From: Melioribacter sp.
GTDB taxonomy: Bacteria; Bacteroidota; Ignavibacteria; Ignavibacteriales; Melioribacteraceae
DNA: 41,774 bases
Assembly: GCA_003155655.1 (NCBI GenBank)
Contig: PMDS01000123.1
Location: forward strand, 5,873-47,646
Reading direction: 5' to 3'
The notes beneath the pieces are model-generated. The model saw only the letters and a program-made list of their open reading frames with translations, was not told where the DNA came from and ran no database searches. Made by a program: the position numbers and the translations under genes. Shown piece by piece: positions 22,212 through 30,501 of the stretch; the first letter of the stretch is position 1, and every line of letters starts with the position of its first letter.

Positions 22212-23396
22212 ATGAAATTATTTGCTTGTCTAATTATAATATATTTACTGATGCCTGTTCATACTTGGAGTCAACAGGCTAATATTAATTTGGAATTCAA
22301 TCCGCAAAAGAACAAAGAAAATCTTATCCCATTCAGCGCTGCACTCAACTCACCTGACGTAAAAGATGACGGCACTGTTACATTTCGATTAAAAGCTTCT
22401 GCAGCAACAAGCGTTCAACTTACCGGTGTTGCAATTCTTACCGCTCTTGGAACTGATAATAAGCCGGTTCCTTTCAAAAAAGGTGATGATGGTATTTGGA
22501 CTTTAACAGTAGGTCCACTAAGACCGGACATGTACATTTATTATTTCAATGTTGATGGAGTTCAAATTGCAGATCCAAGCAACTCGATGGCTGGTTTTAC
22601 AGCAATGCCTCCTTACAGCCAATTAATAGTACATGGTGAAGGACCGGCATATTACGATGCTAAAAATGTTCCCCACGGAAATGTTACTCGTCACATTTAT
22701 CATTCTAATGTAACAAATGGTGAACGTGAACTATACGTTTATACACCGCCAGGATATGATAAAAGTAAAACTTATCCCGTACTTTATTTAGTTGGGGGAA
22801 GCGGTGATTTACCATCTAACTGGGTTTATGACGGACGTGTAAATTTGATGATGGATAATTTGCTTGCAGAAGGTAAAGCTATTCCAATGGTAATTGCCAT
22901 TCCTAACAATCAAGTTATTCATAGGAATCATCCAAAGCACACCGAACTAACATTCAAAATCTTTGAGGAAGAACTTAGAAAACATGTAATTCCATTGGTA
23001 GAACAGGAATACAATGTAAGGAAAGACCCAGGTGGCAGAGCTCTTTCCGGATTATCAATGGGAGGACGTCACACAATGTTTGTTGGATTGAATTCACTTG
23101 ACTTATTTGCAAATTTTGGAATTCTTAGTGCTGGTGATGTTGATAGTGAAAATGCCATTACAAAATTTTTAAATGATCCTGATGCAAATAATAAAATAAA
23201 ATATTTATTTGTCGGACAAGGAACAGAAGAAGCAAAAGGAAGAATGGGTGCACGTTGTGTCGTGCTTCATGAAGCTCTTGATAAACATAAAATCAATCAT
23301 GAGTATTATGTTGGCGGATATGGAGGACACGACTGGGCGACATGGCGGCACTTGCTTTATTACCGTTTTTTACCAAACCTGTGGCGTAAAAATTAA
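22212..23396 (+). CDS. CE1-type esterase with E-set domain, altered oxyanion motif (Est4)
   Basis: A 394-residue secreted esterase (signal peptide ending TWSQQ). An E-set domain (about 40-140) precedes the catalytic domain (about 155-394). The nucleophile is Ser282 in GLSMGGR, the histidine is His373 in YGGHDWATW, and the acid position reads GTEEA. Where the other esterases of the window have His-Gly-x-Gly after the first core strand, this one has GGSGDLPSNW, losing the usual histidine. It is the most divergent CE1 copy and sits between the two GH43 copies, starting 17 bases after the first; AGGAAAG precedes its ATG. The E-set domain lacks the [10 protein letters not shown] signature of the left cluster. 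Probably active on a different ester or acyl group from its paralogues. Confidence 0.83.
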   Translation: MKLFACLIIIYLLMPVHTWSQQANINLEFNPQKNKENLIPFSAALNSPDVKDDGTVTFRLKASAATSVQLTGVAILTALGTDNKPVPFKKGDDGIWTLTVGPLRPDMYIYYFNVDGVQIADPSNSMAGFTAMPPYSQLIVHGEGPAYYDAKNVPHGNVTRHIYHSNVTNGERELYVYTPPGYDKSKTYPVLYLVGGSGDLPSNWVYDGRVNLMMDNLLAEGKAIPMVIAIPNNQVIHRNHPKHTELTFKIFEEELRKHVIPLVEQEYNVRKDPGGRALSGLSMGGRHTMFVGLNSLDLFANFGILSAGDVDSENAITKFLNDPDANNKIKYLFVGQGTEEAKGRMGARCVVLHEALDKHKINHEYYVGGYGGHDWATWRHLLYYRFLPNLWRKN

Positions 23397-23420
23397 TATT
23401 TACCAAAGGACACAATACAT

Positions 23421-24545
23421 ATGAAGAAGATAATGTTAGTTTGTTTGTTAATAATTTTTGGTTCAATACATATAACCTTAGCCCAGACTGGAGAAAGGAA
23501 AAAACTTGTTCCGGGAGAACAGGCCCCTCCTGCTAATCCGGGACAAAAAAATTTTGGTGGAATGCGTCCATCTGTCGGTCAACCACAATCGGCTCGACCA
23601 CCACGGCCGGAACCCAAAATTCAAACGGTCTCTCTGGATGAGATTTCAATGAGCGATCCTTTTATTTATCCGGATGTAAATTCCAAAATGTATTATCTTA
23701 CAGGAACTGGTGGTTGGTTATATAAAAGTAAGGATTTGAAAATGTGGACTGGACCATTTCAAATCATTAATTTATCAGGAACATGGATGGAAGGACTCTT
23801 CGTGGCAGCAGCAGAGATTCATCACATTGGAAATAAATATTATCTAGCTGGAACATGGAGCGATCATAGTACTCTTATTCAAGCTGTTCCTCGCCGCTAT
23901 AATGTTCCTCGTAACCAGACCCAAATTTTAGTTGCAGACTCACCTGAGGGACCTTTCAAACCTCTGGTTGCCGATAAGGAATTCTGTCTTGGTCCTGAAG
24001 ATTGGGATATTATTGATGGAACGCTCTATGAAGAAAATGATAGTATCTATTTAGTATTTGTTCATGAGTGGACACAATTGATAGATGGTACTATGGATTA
24101 TATGCCTTTATCAAAAGATCTTACGCATAGGATTGCTGAACCTACAACAATCTTTCGTGCTAGTGAAGCAGCATGGTCCAAAGAAATGAACAGCATCGGC
24201 GAAGCTACATTTGGCATGAAGATGCCGGGATGGGTAACTGACGGCCCGCAAATGTTCAGAACGAAAACAGGAAAACTGGGAATGTTATGGTCAAGCTGGG
24301 GCGAACACAGGTATGCACAAGGTGTTTGTTATTCTGAATCTGGAAGCATTAAGGGTCCATGGATTCAGGAAAAAGAAGCATTCAAAGGAGACAATTCTGG
24401 TCACGGAATGTTATTCACTACGTTTGAAGGCAAACGTTTATTTATTGTTCACCATGCGGAAGAGAAAGGACCGCGTAAACCACAATTATATGAAGTAGAT
24501 GATTCAGGAGATAAACTAATTCTTGGAAAGAGATATAACCCTTAA
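23421..24545 (+). CDS. GH43-like glycosidase with Asp at the general-acid position (copy B)
   Basis: A 374-residue paralogue of the gene at 21025, with the same signal peptide, Pro/Arg-rich linker (about residues 28-68) and propeller domain. Asp79 (MSDPFIYPD) and Asp199 (IIDGTLY) are kept; the third acid position is Asp274 in VTDGPQMFRTKTGK, and here no Glu follows at the Pro+1 position, so Asp274 itself is the best candidate acid. The sequences of the two copies are close across their whole length (PRRYNV, KTGKLGMLW, NSGHGMLF, RKPQL), indicating a gene duplication, followed by or together with insertion of the esterase gene between them. It starts 24 bases after the esterase stop and belongs to the same transcription unit. 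Confidence 0.82.
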   Translation: MKKIMLVCLLIIFGSIHITLAQTGERKKLVPGEQAPPANPGQKNFGGMRPSVGQPQSARPPRPEPKIQTVSLDEISMSDPFIYPDVNSKMYYLTGTGGWLYKSKDLKMWTGPFQIINLSGTWMEGLFVAAAEIHHIGNKYYLAGTWSDHSTLIQAVPRRYNVPRNQTQILVADSPEGPFKPLVADKEFCLGPEDWDIIDGTLYEENDSIYLVFVHEWTQLIDGTMDYMPLSKDLTHRIAEPTTIFRASEAAWSKEMNSIGEATFGMKMPGWVTDGPQMFRTKTGKLGMLWSSWGEHRYAQGVCYSESGSIKGPWIQEKEAFKGDNSGHGMLFTTFEGKRLFIVHHAEEKGPRKPQLYEVDDSGDKLILGKRYNP

Positions 24546-24648
24546 TTGGTTAAAAGGATGAGTAATACATACGGATTTTTACAAGGCAAAGCAGCCTTGA
24601 AGCCTAATCCGGACAATAATAAAAATAAATATTCACAAAAAACAAACT

Positions 24649-24652
24649 GGAG
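24649..24652 (+). promoter_or_regulatory. Ribosome binding site GGAG for ATG 24660
   Basis: GGAG lies seven bases before ATG 24660, where a standard signal peptide starts. This supports the short form over longer in-frame starts at 24546 and 24558. Confidence 0.5.
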
Positions 24653-24659
24653 AATTAAA

Positions 24660-25313
24660 ATGAAAACATCAATCACGTTTCTTTTGTTATTAGTATTAAG
24701 TATCGTAGTTAATGCTCAAAAACTGGATGGCAATTGGAAAGGTAAAATGACTACGCCTAATGGGGATATGGAATTGCTTTTCACTTTTAAAGTAGATGCA
24801 GCAGTATTAACCGGAACTGTTAAATCGGAAATGGGAGCCATACCAATTGAAAATGGAAAGGTTAATGGTAATAACTTTTCATTTGATATAAATGCTAATG
24901 GCCAGGTTATTAGCAATACCGGTGTTCTCGATGGTAATATTGTTAAACTCACTGCACCGATGATGGAAAAACCATTGGAATTAACCAGAGTTGAAGAAAA
25001 ATCCAAAATTGAAGAAAAATCCAAAATTGAAGGGAAATGGATTGGCAAAGCTACCAGCCCACAGGGAGAATTTGAATTAACTTTTACCTTTAAAGTAGAT
25101 GGCGAAAAATTAACCGGGAAAAATTCATCTTCTATGGGTGAAATGGATTTGACCAATGGAGTAGTAAACGGGAATGATTTTTCGTTTGATATTGATATGC
25201 AAGGGATGAAGATTACTCATAAATGCAAATATCTTGCTGACGATACGATTGAATTAAAAGTCAATGTAATGGAGCAGGACATGGTAATGAAATTAACTAG
25301 AGCTGCCCAATAG
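24660..25313 (+). CDS. Small secreted protein with two tandem beta-rich repeats
   Basis: A 217-residue protein with a signal peptide (ending VVNAQ) and two similar domains: about residues 21-110 and 124-217. Each opens with a G-x-W-x-G-K motif, continues with P-x-G-x-x-E-L-x-F-T-F-K-V-D and L-T-G, and contains a G-x-V-N-G-N-x-F-S-F-D-I segment. The pattern suggests eight to ten antiparallel strands per repeat, like a small lipocalin-type barrel. The domains are joined by a charged linker in which EEKSKI occurs twice. No catalytic motif is visible. Similar single-domain proteins occur beside secreted hydrolases in related bacteria; a binding or accessory role is possible but unproven. It follows the second GH43 copy by about 114 bases. 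Confidence 0.75.
   Translation: MKTSITFLLLLVLSIVVNAQKLDGNWKGKMTTPNGDMELLFTFKVDAAVLTGTVKSEMGAIPIENGKVNGNNFSFDINANGQVISNTGVLDGNIVKLTAPMMEKPLELTRVEEKSKIEEKSKIEGKWIGKATSPQGEFELTFTFKVDGEKLTGKNSSSMGEMDLTNGVVNGNDFSFDIDMQGMKITHKCKYLADDTIELKVNVMEQDMVMKLTRAAQ
24993..25028 (+). repeat. Perfect 18-base tandem repeat (two copies) inside the two-domain protein
   Basis: The unit GAAGAAAAATCCAAAATT occurs twice in a row (24993-25010 and 25011-25028) and encodes EEKSKI twice in the linker between the two domains. The exact identity points to a recent slippage duplication that keeps the frame. Confidence 0.9.
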
Positions 25314-25409
25314 ATTTTCTGCAGGCTAATTTTTTAAAGGATACGGATGAAAGCTATTTTTAATAATTCATAGCGAAGATTATTCTATAAAATATTTTAG
25401 AGAGACAGT

Positions 25410-27740
25410 ATGAAAAATAAATTTTTTATGATTCTTTTAATGGGATTACTCTTAACAAGCTCAAGAGTATTTTCTCAGGATCCGAATTTTTACATTTTCC
25501 TTTCCTTTGGACAGTCAAACATGGAGGGAAATGCAAGAATTGAAGATAAAGACAAATCAGTTGATGAACGTTTTCAGGTATTACAATCTGTTGATTGTCC
25601 GGATCTGGGAAGAGTCAAAGGGCATTGGTACACTGCAGTTCCTCCTTTATGCAGATGCAAGACAGGTTTAAGTCCAGCTGATTATTTCGGCAGAACATTG
25701 GTAGCCAACCTGCCAAAGAATATAAAAGTAGGAATTGTAAATGTTTCCGTTGCCGGATGCAAAATTGAATTATTCGATAAAGATAATTTCCAAACTTATG
25801 CAGCAACAGCTCCGTCATGGATGGTTAATATTATTAAGGAGTATAACGGAAATCCTTATGCATATCTTGTAGAGATGGCAAAATTAGCTCAGAAAGATGG
25901 TGTTATAAAGGGTATCTTGCTACATCAGGGAGAATCAAATCCAAATGATACCCTCTGGACACAAAAAGTTAAAAGAATTTACGACAATCTTTTGAAAGAT
26001 CTGAATCTAAATGCTAATTCGATACCTCTGCTGGCTGGTGAAACAGTTAACGCTGATCAAGAGGGTGTCTGTGCCGGTATGAATTCATTTATTGCAAAAC
26101 TACCGGAGGTAATTCCTAACTCATATGTTATTTCATCTAAGGGATGCACGTCCTCACGGGATAATCTTCACTTTGATGCTGCAGGATATAGAAAATTTGG
26201 TACCCGATACGGTGTTAAAATGCTTTCATTACTAGGTTGTGAAATAGCCAAACCGGCACCGGTTAAAGTTGAAGAAGGATTGTTGCAGGGGACATATGAA
26301 GATGTATTAACAGTTTATAGAGGAGTTCCGTTTGCAGCTCCGCCTGTCGGAGAGCTTCGTTGGAAGGCGCCTCAGCCTGCTGCAAAATGGGAAGGTGTAA
26401 AAGTAGCAACCAAGTTTGCACCCGGTCCAATACAAAGCTGGGGTTCTTTTTCGGGTAAAAGTGAAGACTGTCTTTATCTGAATATCTGGACACCTGCGAA
26501 ATCTGCAAGTGAACGTGTACCGGTTCTCGTATGGATCTACGGCGGTGGATTTAACGGCGGCTCTACTGCCGAACCAAATTACAGCGGAGAGTTTCTTGCT
26601 GAAAAGGGAGTAGTGCTTGTCAGCATAGCATACCGTGTAGGCCTGCTTGGATTTTTTGCCCATCCTGAATTGAGTGCAGAAAATCCGAAACATGCATCCG
26701 GAAATTACGGCTTATTGGATATGATTGCAGGACTTCAATGGATTCAAAAAAATATTGCAGCGTTCGGTGGCGATCCAAACAAGGTAACAATCTTTGGTGA
26801 ATCTGCAGGAGGTATAGCTGTTAGTATGTTATGTGCATCACCCCTGGCAAAAGGATTATTCCATGGCGCCATTTCTGAAAGCGGCGGATCGTTTGGGCCT
26901 CCCCGATCGACAACATTTCCGGGTGAGAATATGAAGAATCTTTCTGATGCAGAAAAAGCCGGTGAAAATTTTCTTAAAACTGCCGGGATCTCCTCCATCG
27001 CAGCGTTACGGAAAATTGAAGCTGAAAAACTTCCTGCAATACGCGGACTTGCATGGCCTATCATTGATGGATATGTAATACCGGGCGATCAGTATAAACT
27101 TTATGAAGCAGGGAAGTATAATGATCTGCCGATTTTAGTTGGTTATAATTCGGATGAAGGGGCAAGTTTTTCTCCACCTAAAACTCCGGAAGATTACATC
27201 AAAGGTGTTCGAGATCGTTACGGAAAGTTTGCCGATGATCTTATCAAAGCTTATCCTGTTGGAACAGACGTAGTTCCAAAAACTGCCCGCGATTTAGCGC
27301 GCGATGCAGCCTTCGGGTGGCATACATGGAGTTGGGCACGTCTTCATGCTAAAAAAGGAACTACTAAAGCATTTTTATATTATTTTGACCAACATCCGGA
27401 CTATCCGGAAGGATCACCAAAATTCGGAAGTGGTTCACCGCATGGTCAGGAAGTTGCGTTCGTATTTAAACATCTGAATCCTGCTGATCAAATGGCAACA
27501 AAAACTGATAAAGTGATTTCTGAAGCAATGGCTAACTACTGGACAAACTTTGCAAAGTTTGGAGACCCAAACGGTAAAGGTGTTCCTGAATGGCCTGCAT
27601 TCAATAATGAAAATCCGGTTGTAATGTATTTCGGAAAGACTCCGCACACTGGTCCTGTGCCAAGTCTTGAATCACTTAAAGTATTGGATGAATATTTTAA
27701 ATGGCGACGTTCAGCAGAAGGTGAGGCCTGGGCGAAATAA
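25410..27740 (+). CDS. Bimodular esterase: CE6/SASA-type domain fused to type-B carboxylesterase
   Basis: A 776-residue secreted protein with two unrelated esterase folds. Residues about 20-275 form an SGNH-type domain like CE6 acetylxylan esterases and sialate O-acetylesterases: Ser36 in FGQSNMEG, HQGESN (His172-Glu175) and the Asp251/His254 pair in DNLHFDAAGYRKFG. Residues about 285-770 form a type-B carboxylesterase: entry motif TVYRGVPFAAPPVGELRW, Ser465 in FGESAGG, Glu583 in NSDEGASF and His678 in GSPHGQEVAF. Both triads appear complete. The second half closely resembles the next gene, which supports a fusion after duplication. A likely role is release of two different ester groups from decorated xylan. 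The signal peptide ends VFSQD. Confidence 0.88.
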   Translation: MKNKFFMILLMGLLLTSSRVFSQDPNFYIFLSFGQSNMEGNARIEDKDKSVDERFQVLQSVDCPDLGRVKGHWYTAVPPLCRCKTGLSPADYFGRTLVANLPKNIKVGIVNVSVAGCKIELFDKDNFQTYAATAPSWMVNIIKEYNGNPYAYLVEMAKLAQKDGVIKGILLHQGESNPNDTLWTQKVKRIYDNLLKDLNLNANSIPLLAGETVNADQEGVCAGMNSFIAKLPEVIPNSYVISSKGCTSSRDNLHFDAAGYRKFGTRYGVKMLSLLGCEIAKPAPVKVEEGLLQGTYEDVLTVYRGVPFAAPPVGELRWKAPQPAAKWEGVKVATKFAPGPIQSWGSFSGKSEDCLYLNIWTPAKSASERVPVLVWIYGGGFNGGSTAEPNYSGEFLAEKGVVLVSIAYRVGLLGFFAHPELSAENPKHASGNYGLLDMIAGLQWIQKNIAAFGGDPNKVTIFGESAGGIAVSMLCASPLAKGLFHGAISESGGSFGPPRSTTFPGENMKNLSDAEKAGENFLKTAGISSIAALRKIEAEKLPAIRGLAWPIIDGYVIPGDQYKLYEAGKYNDLPILVGYNSDEGASFSPPKTPEDYIKGVRDRYGKFADDLIKAYPVGTDVVPKTARDLARDAAFGWHTWSWARLHAKKGTTKAFLYYFDQHPDYPEGSPKFGSGSPHGQEVAFVFKHLNPADQMATKTDKVISEAMANYWTNFAKFGDPNGKGVPEWPAFNNENPVVMYFGKTPHTGPVPSLESLKVLDEYFKWRRSAEGEAWAK

Positions 27741-27778
27741 TTTTCATAACGAAAAATTACTTTTGAGTGGAACATTGT

Positions 27779-29326
27779 ATGAGGAACATACCTTTATTAG
27801 CTGCTTTACTTTTATTGATGGGCGCCGGATTTGTTAACGCTCAACAACCTGCACCGCTTAAAGTTGAACAGGGATTGCTGCAGGGAGTTGTTGAAAATGG
27901 AGTTACAGTTTACAAGGGTGTTCCTTTTGCAGCGCCACCGATTGGTAAGTTACGGTGGTGTCCTCCGCAGTCTCCTAAATCATGGGAGGGCGTACGGAAA
28001 GCAGACAAATTTTCAGCTAATCCTATGCAGGTAATGGTAAACGGGTTGGGACCATGGACTCCTGAATATCAACCACAAGGTGAAATTAGTGAGGACTGTT
28101 TGTATCTAAATATTTGGACTAAAGCAAAATCATCAGACAATAAACTCCCGGTAGTAGTCTATATACCGGGAGGTGCGTTCACGGGTGGATCCGGAAATGT
28201 ACCTGTGTATAATGGTGAGAACCTGGCAAAGAAAGATTTGATTTTAGTTACTATTAATTACCGGGTTGGAGTGTTTGGATTTTTTGCTCATCCTGAACTA
28301 TCCAAAGAGTCAAATCATAACTCATCTGGAAATTACGGATTGTTGGATCAGCTGGCTGCACTTGAATGGATTAAGAAGAATATCTCTGCATTCGGCGGCG
28401 ATCCGGAGCGAGTGACAATAATGGGGCAATCTGCAGGGGCAGCATCTGTGCATTACTTAACAGCATCACCACTCGCAAAAGGATTATTCATTCGCGCTAT
28501 TGCGCAAAGCGGTTCTAATGCCAAGACTGGACCAGGAGAAAATTTATCTTCAGCTGAACAAAATGGATTAAGATTTGCAAAAGCTGTAAATGCATCTAAC
28601 CTGGGTGAGCTAAGAAAAATTTCAGCCTCCGACCTGATGGCATCAGTAAACAACCAGTTCCGTTTTTCACCGGTAGTTGACGGATGGTTTTTGCCAAAAA
28701 CTGTTGATGAAATATTTGCATCAGGTCAACAGAACGATGTTACAACTCTTACCGGTTTTGTGGCGGATGAGGGAAGCTATAGCGACAACTATGGCAAAAT
28801 TTCAGTTGAGGATTTTCGTAAGCGGGTGAGGCAACAAACAGGTCCGCTTGCTGAGGAAATTTTAAAATTTTATCCATGCGATACCGAAGAAGCTAATAGA
28901 ATTTCGCAAAAGGAATTTGCATGCGATATGTCAATGGTTTCGATGTATATATGGGCAAAGCAGCGTGAAAAGACAGCCAAAACAAAAACATACACATACC
29001 TGTTTATACATCCGCAACCAGGGGAGACTAAAGAGCGTTATCAAACATTTCATTCATCGGAACTTCCGTACATCTTTGATAATCTGAATCACTCCAACCG
29101 CCCCTGGGCAGCTGATGATAAAATGATCGCAAAGATGATGTCTTCATACTGGAAAAATTTTATTGCAAATGGAGATCCAAACGGACAGGGCTTGCCGAAG
29201 TGGCCGGCATTCAGTGAAGCACCGGAAGAGACTATGGGATTGGGTGATAAAATGGAACCAGGACTTTTTACTACACGGGATAAATTCGATTTACTGAAGA
29301 AATTGCTACAAGATCCACAGCGTTGA
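27779..29326 (+). CDS. Secreted type-B carboxylesterase
   Basis: A 515-residue type-B carboxylesterase (para-nitrobenzyl-esterase-like) of normal length for the family, with a signal peptide ending FVNAQ. Its catalytic residues are Ser218 in MGQSAGAASVHY, Glu331 in VADEGSYSDNYG and His425 in TFHSSELPYIFD. The N-terminal motif TVYKGVPFAAPPIGKLRW matches the second half of the upstream fusion gene, so the two are paralogues. ATG 27779 has GAGTGG upstream at suitable spacing; GTG 27767 overlaps that site and is less likely. It probably cleaves acyl groups (acetyl, feruloyl or methyl) from oligosaccharides. The specific substrate cannot be told from the sequence. Confidence 0.87.
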   Translation: MRNIPLLAALLLLMGAGFVNAQQPAPLKVEQGLLQGVVENGVTVYKGVPFAAPPIGKLRWCPPQSPKSWEGVRKADKFSANPMQVMVNGLGPWTPEYQPQGEISEDCLYLNIWTKAKSSDNKLPVVVYIPGGAFTGGSGNVPVYNGENLAKKDLILVTINYRVGVFGFFAHPELSKESNHNSSGNYGLLDQLAALEWIKKNISAFGGDPERVTIMGQSAGAASVHYLTASPLAKGLFIRAIAQSGSNAKTGPGENLSSAEQNGLRFAKAVNASNLGELRKISASDLMASVNNQFRFSPVVDGWFLPKTVDEIFASGQQNDVTTLTGFVADEGSYSDNYGKISVEDFRKRVRQQTGPLAEEILKFYPCDTEEANRISQKEFACDMSMVSMYIWAKQREKTAKTKTYTYLFIHPQPGETKERYQTFHSSELPYIFDNLNHSNRPWAADDKMIAKMMSSYWKNFIANGDPNGQGLPKWPAFSEAPEETMGLGDKMEPGLFTTRDKFDLLKKLLQDPQR

Positions 29327-29380
29327 AAATAATAATAGAATTAACCGCAACTTTGAGAAAGATTTGCCGGAGAAAGTTAA

Positions 29381-30448
29381 ATGAAATTTGCAGTTAAAAT
29401 CATATACATAATAAGTCTGTTGCTAGTTATTAATCTATCAGCACAAGAGACAATTGATGTAGGCAAAACGGGATGGGATGTAAAGAGACCCTTAATGGCT
29501 GCGGCCTGCGAAAGCGGATGTCCCTGGGGCGAACTTGGAGATTTTGTAAAGGAATCGATGAAACCTTTTGGATATTCGGTAATACTTTGCCGTAATTGCA
29601 ATAGATGGTATGGACCGCAACTTGTTTCAGAGAACGATTATCCGCCTAAGCTTGATGAAATAAATCTTGAAGATGGCGTTAATGTTCGTGTTAACGCAAA
29701 AGTTGATTTTGGTGTAACATCAAGTGCGATGCTAAGCTCAGCTTATAATAATACTCTATCAGGAAAGGGACCTTACCGGAATCTTCGACTCATTGCTAAA
29801 ATTGAGGATCCATTTTATTATTTGGTTGCAACAATGAAAGAATCCGGAATCAAGGATTTCTTACAAATCAAACAACAGCATCTGCCTGTAAGAATTATGG
29901 GAGGTGATGCTAACATGATAACAATTTTAAAATATTACGGCATTTCTCCTGAGGATATTAAATCATGGGGAGGGAAAATTGGAGTTTCAGTTGAAGAAGC
30001 ATTAAAAGGTGAATTTGATATTGTTGCGGGTTTCCTTGCCAGTCCGGCATTGAATCCGGAATCATCTTACTGGACATCGTTAAGTCAAAAATTTGATCTG
30101 TATTTTTTAGAATTGCCGGAAGACCTTTTGAAATTAATTGCCAGGCAAAATGTTGATGCTGAGGTAGTAGAAGCTCATCATAGTTTACTGAAGGGAATTA
30201 AACGTAGAATAAAGACTCTTGGCAGATCAGGAGAAGCGATTTTTGCACGTGATGATATGCCTGAACAAGCGGCTTACGATCTGGCAAAAGCAATCGATGA
30301 AAATCATGGCGCGTTAAAATGGTTTATCAGGGTGTATACATACGATCCTAAAACTGTCTGGCAAAATTATGGAGTGCCATTGCATCAAGGTGCGGAGAAG
30401 TATTACAGAGAAGTAGGATATATGAAGGATGAAAATAAACTTAAATAG
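29381..30448 (+). CDS. Orphan TAXI-type solute-binding protein with four N-terminal cysteines
   Basis: A 355-residue secreted protein (signal peptide ending NLSAQ). The C-terminal signature PLHQGAEKYYREVGY, together with DFGVTSSAM and YDLAKAID, places it with TAXI-type binding proteins of TRAP transporters. TAXI proteins normally begin their mature part with a Gly/Thr-rich ligand loop; here that place holds AAACESGCPWGELGDF, followed by CRNCNRWYG. Cys43, Cys47, Cys70 and Cys73 could form disulfides or bind a metal. No TRAP membrane subunit is present in the window, and the gene sits between a carboxylesterase and a GH27 gene. It may bind a carboxylate such as ferulate or a uronate released by its neighbours, which is inference. 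Confidence 0.72.
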   Translation: MKFAVKIIYIISLLLVINLSAQETIDVGKTGWDVKRPLMAAACESGCPWGELGDFVKESMKPFGYSVILCRNCNRWYGPQLVSENDYPPKLDEINLEDGVNVRVNAKVDFGVTSSAMLSSAYNNTLSGKGPYRNLRLIAKIEDPFYYLVATMKESGIKDFLQIKQQHLPVRIMGGDANMITILKYYGISPEDIKSWGGKIGVSVEEALKGEFDIVAGFLASPALNPESSYWTSLSQKFDLYFLELPEDLLKLIARQNVDAEVVEAHHSLLKGIKRRIKTLGRSGEAIFARDDMPEQAAYDLAKAIDENHGALKWFIRVYTYDPKTVWQNYGVPLHQGAEKYYREVGYMKDENKLK

Positions 30449-30501
30449 ACAATTTAAAAATATAATTGATGGTTTTGGTAATTTATTAAATTGATAGCAG
30501 T

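Noticed and set aside
24546-24659. Longer N-terminus or short leader peptide before the two-repeat protein
   Set aside because: It would place about 38 polar residues before the signal peptide, and GGAG sits correctly for ATG 24660.
24716-25156. 146-residue open frame on the minus strand
   Set aside because: It lies wholly antisense to the two-repeat protein, whose repeats explain its openness; it has no signal, no motif and no ribosome binding site.
26307-26693. 128-residue open frame on the minus strand
   Set aside because: It is a shadow of the type-B carboxylesterase domain, with Cys/Arg-rich composition unlike real proteins of this window.
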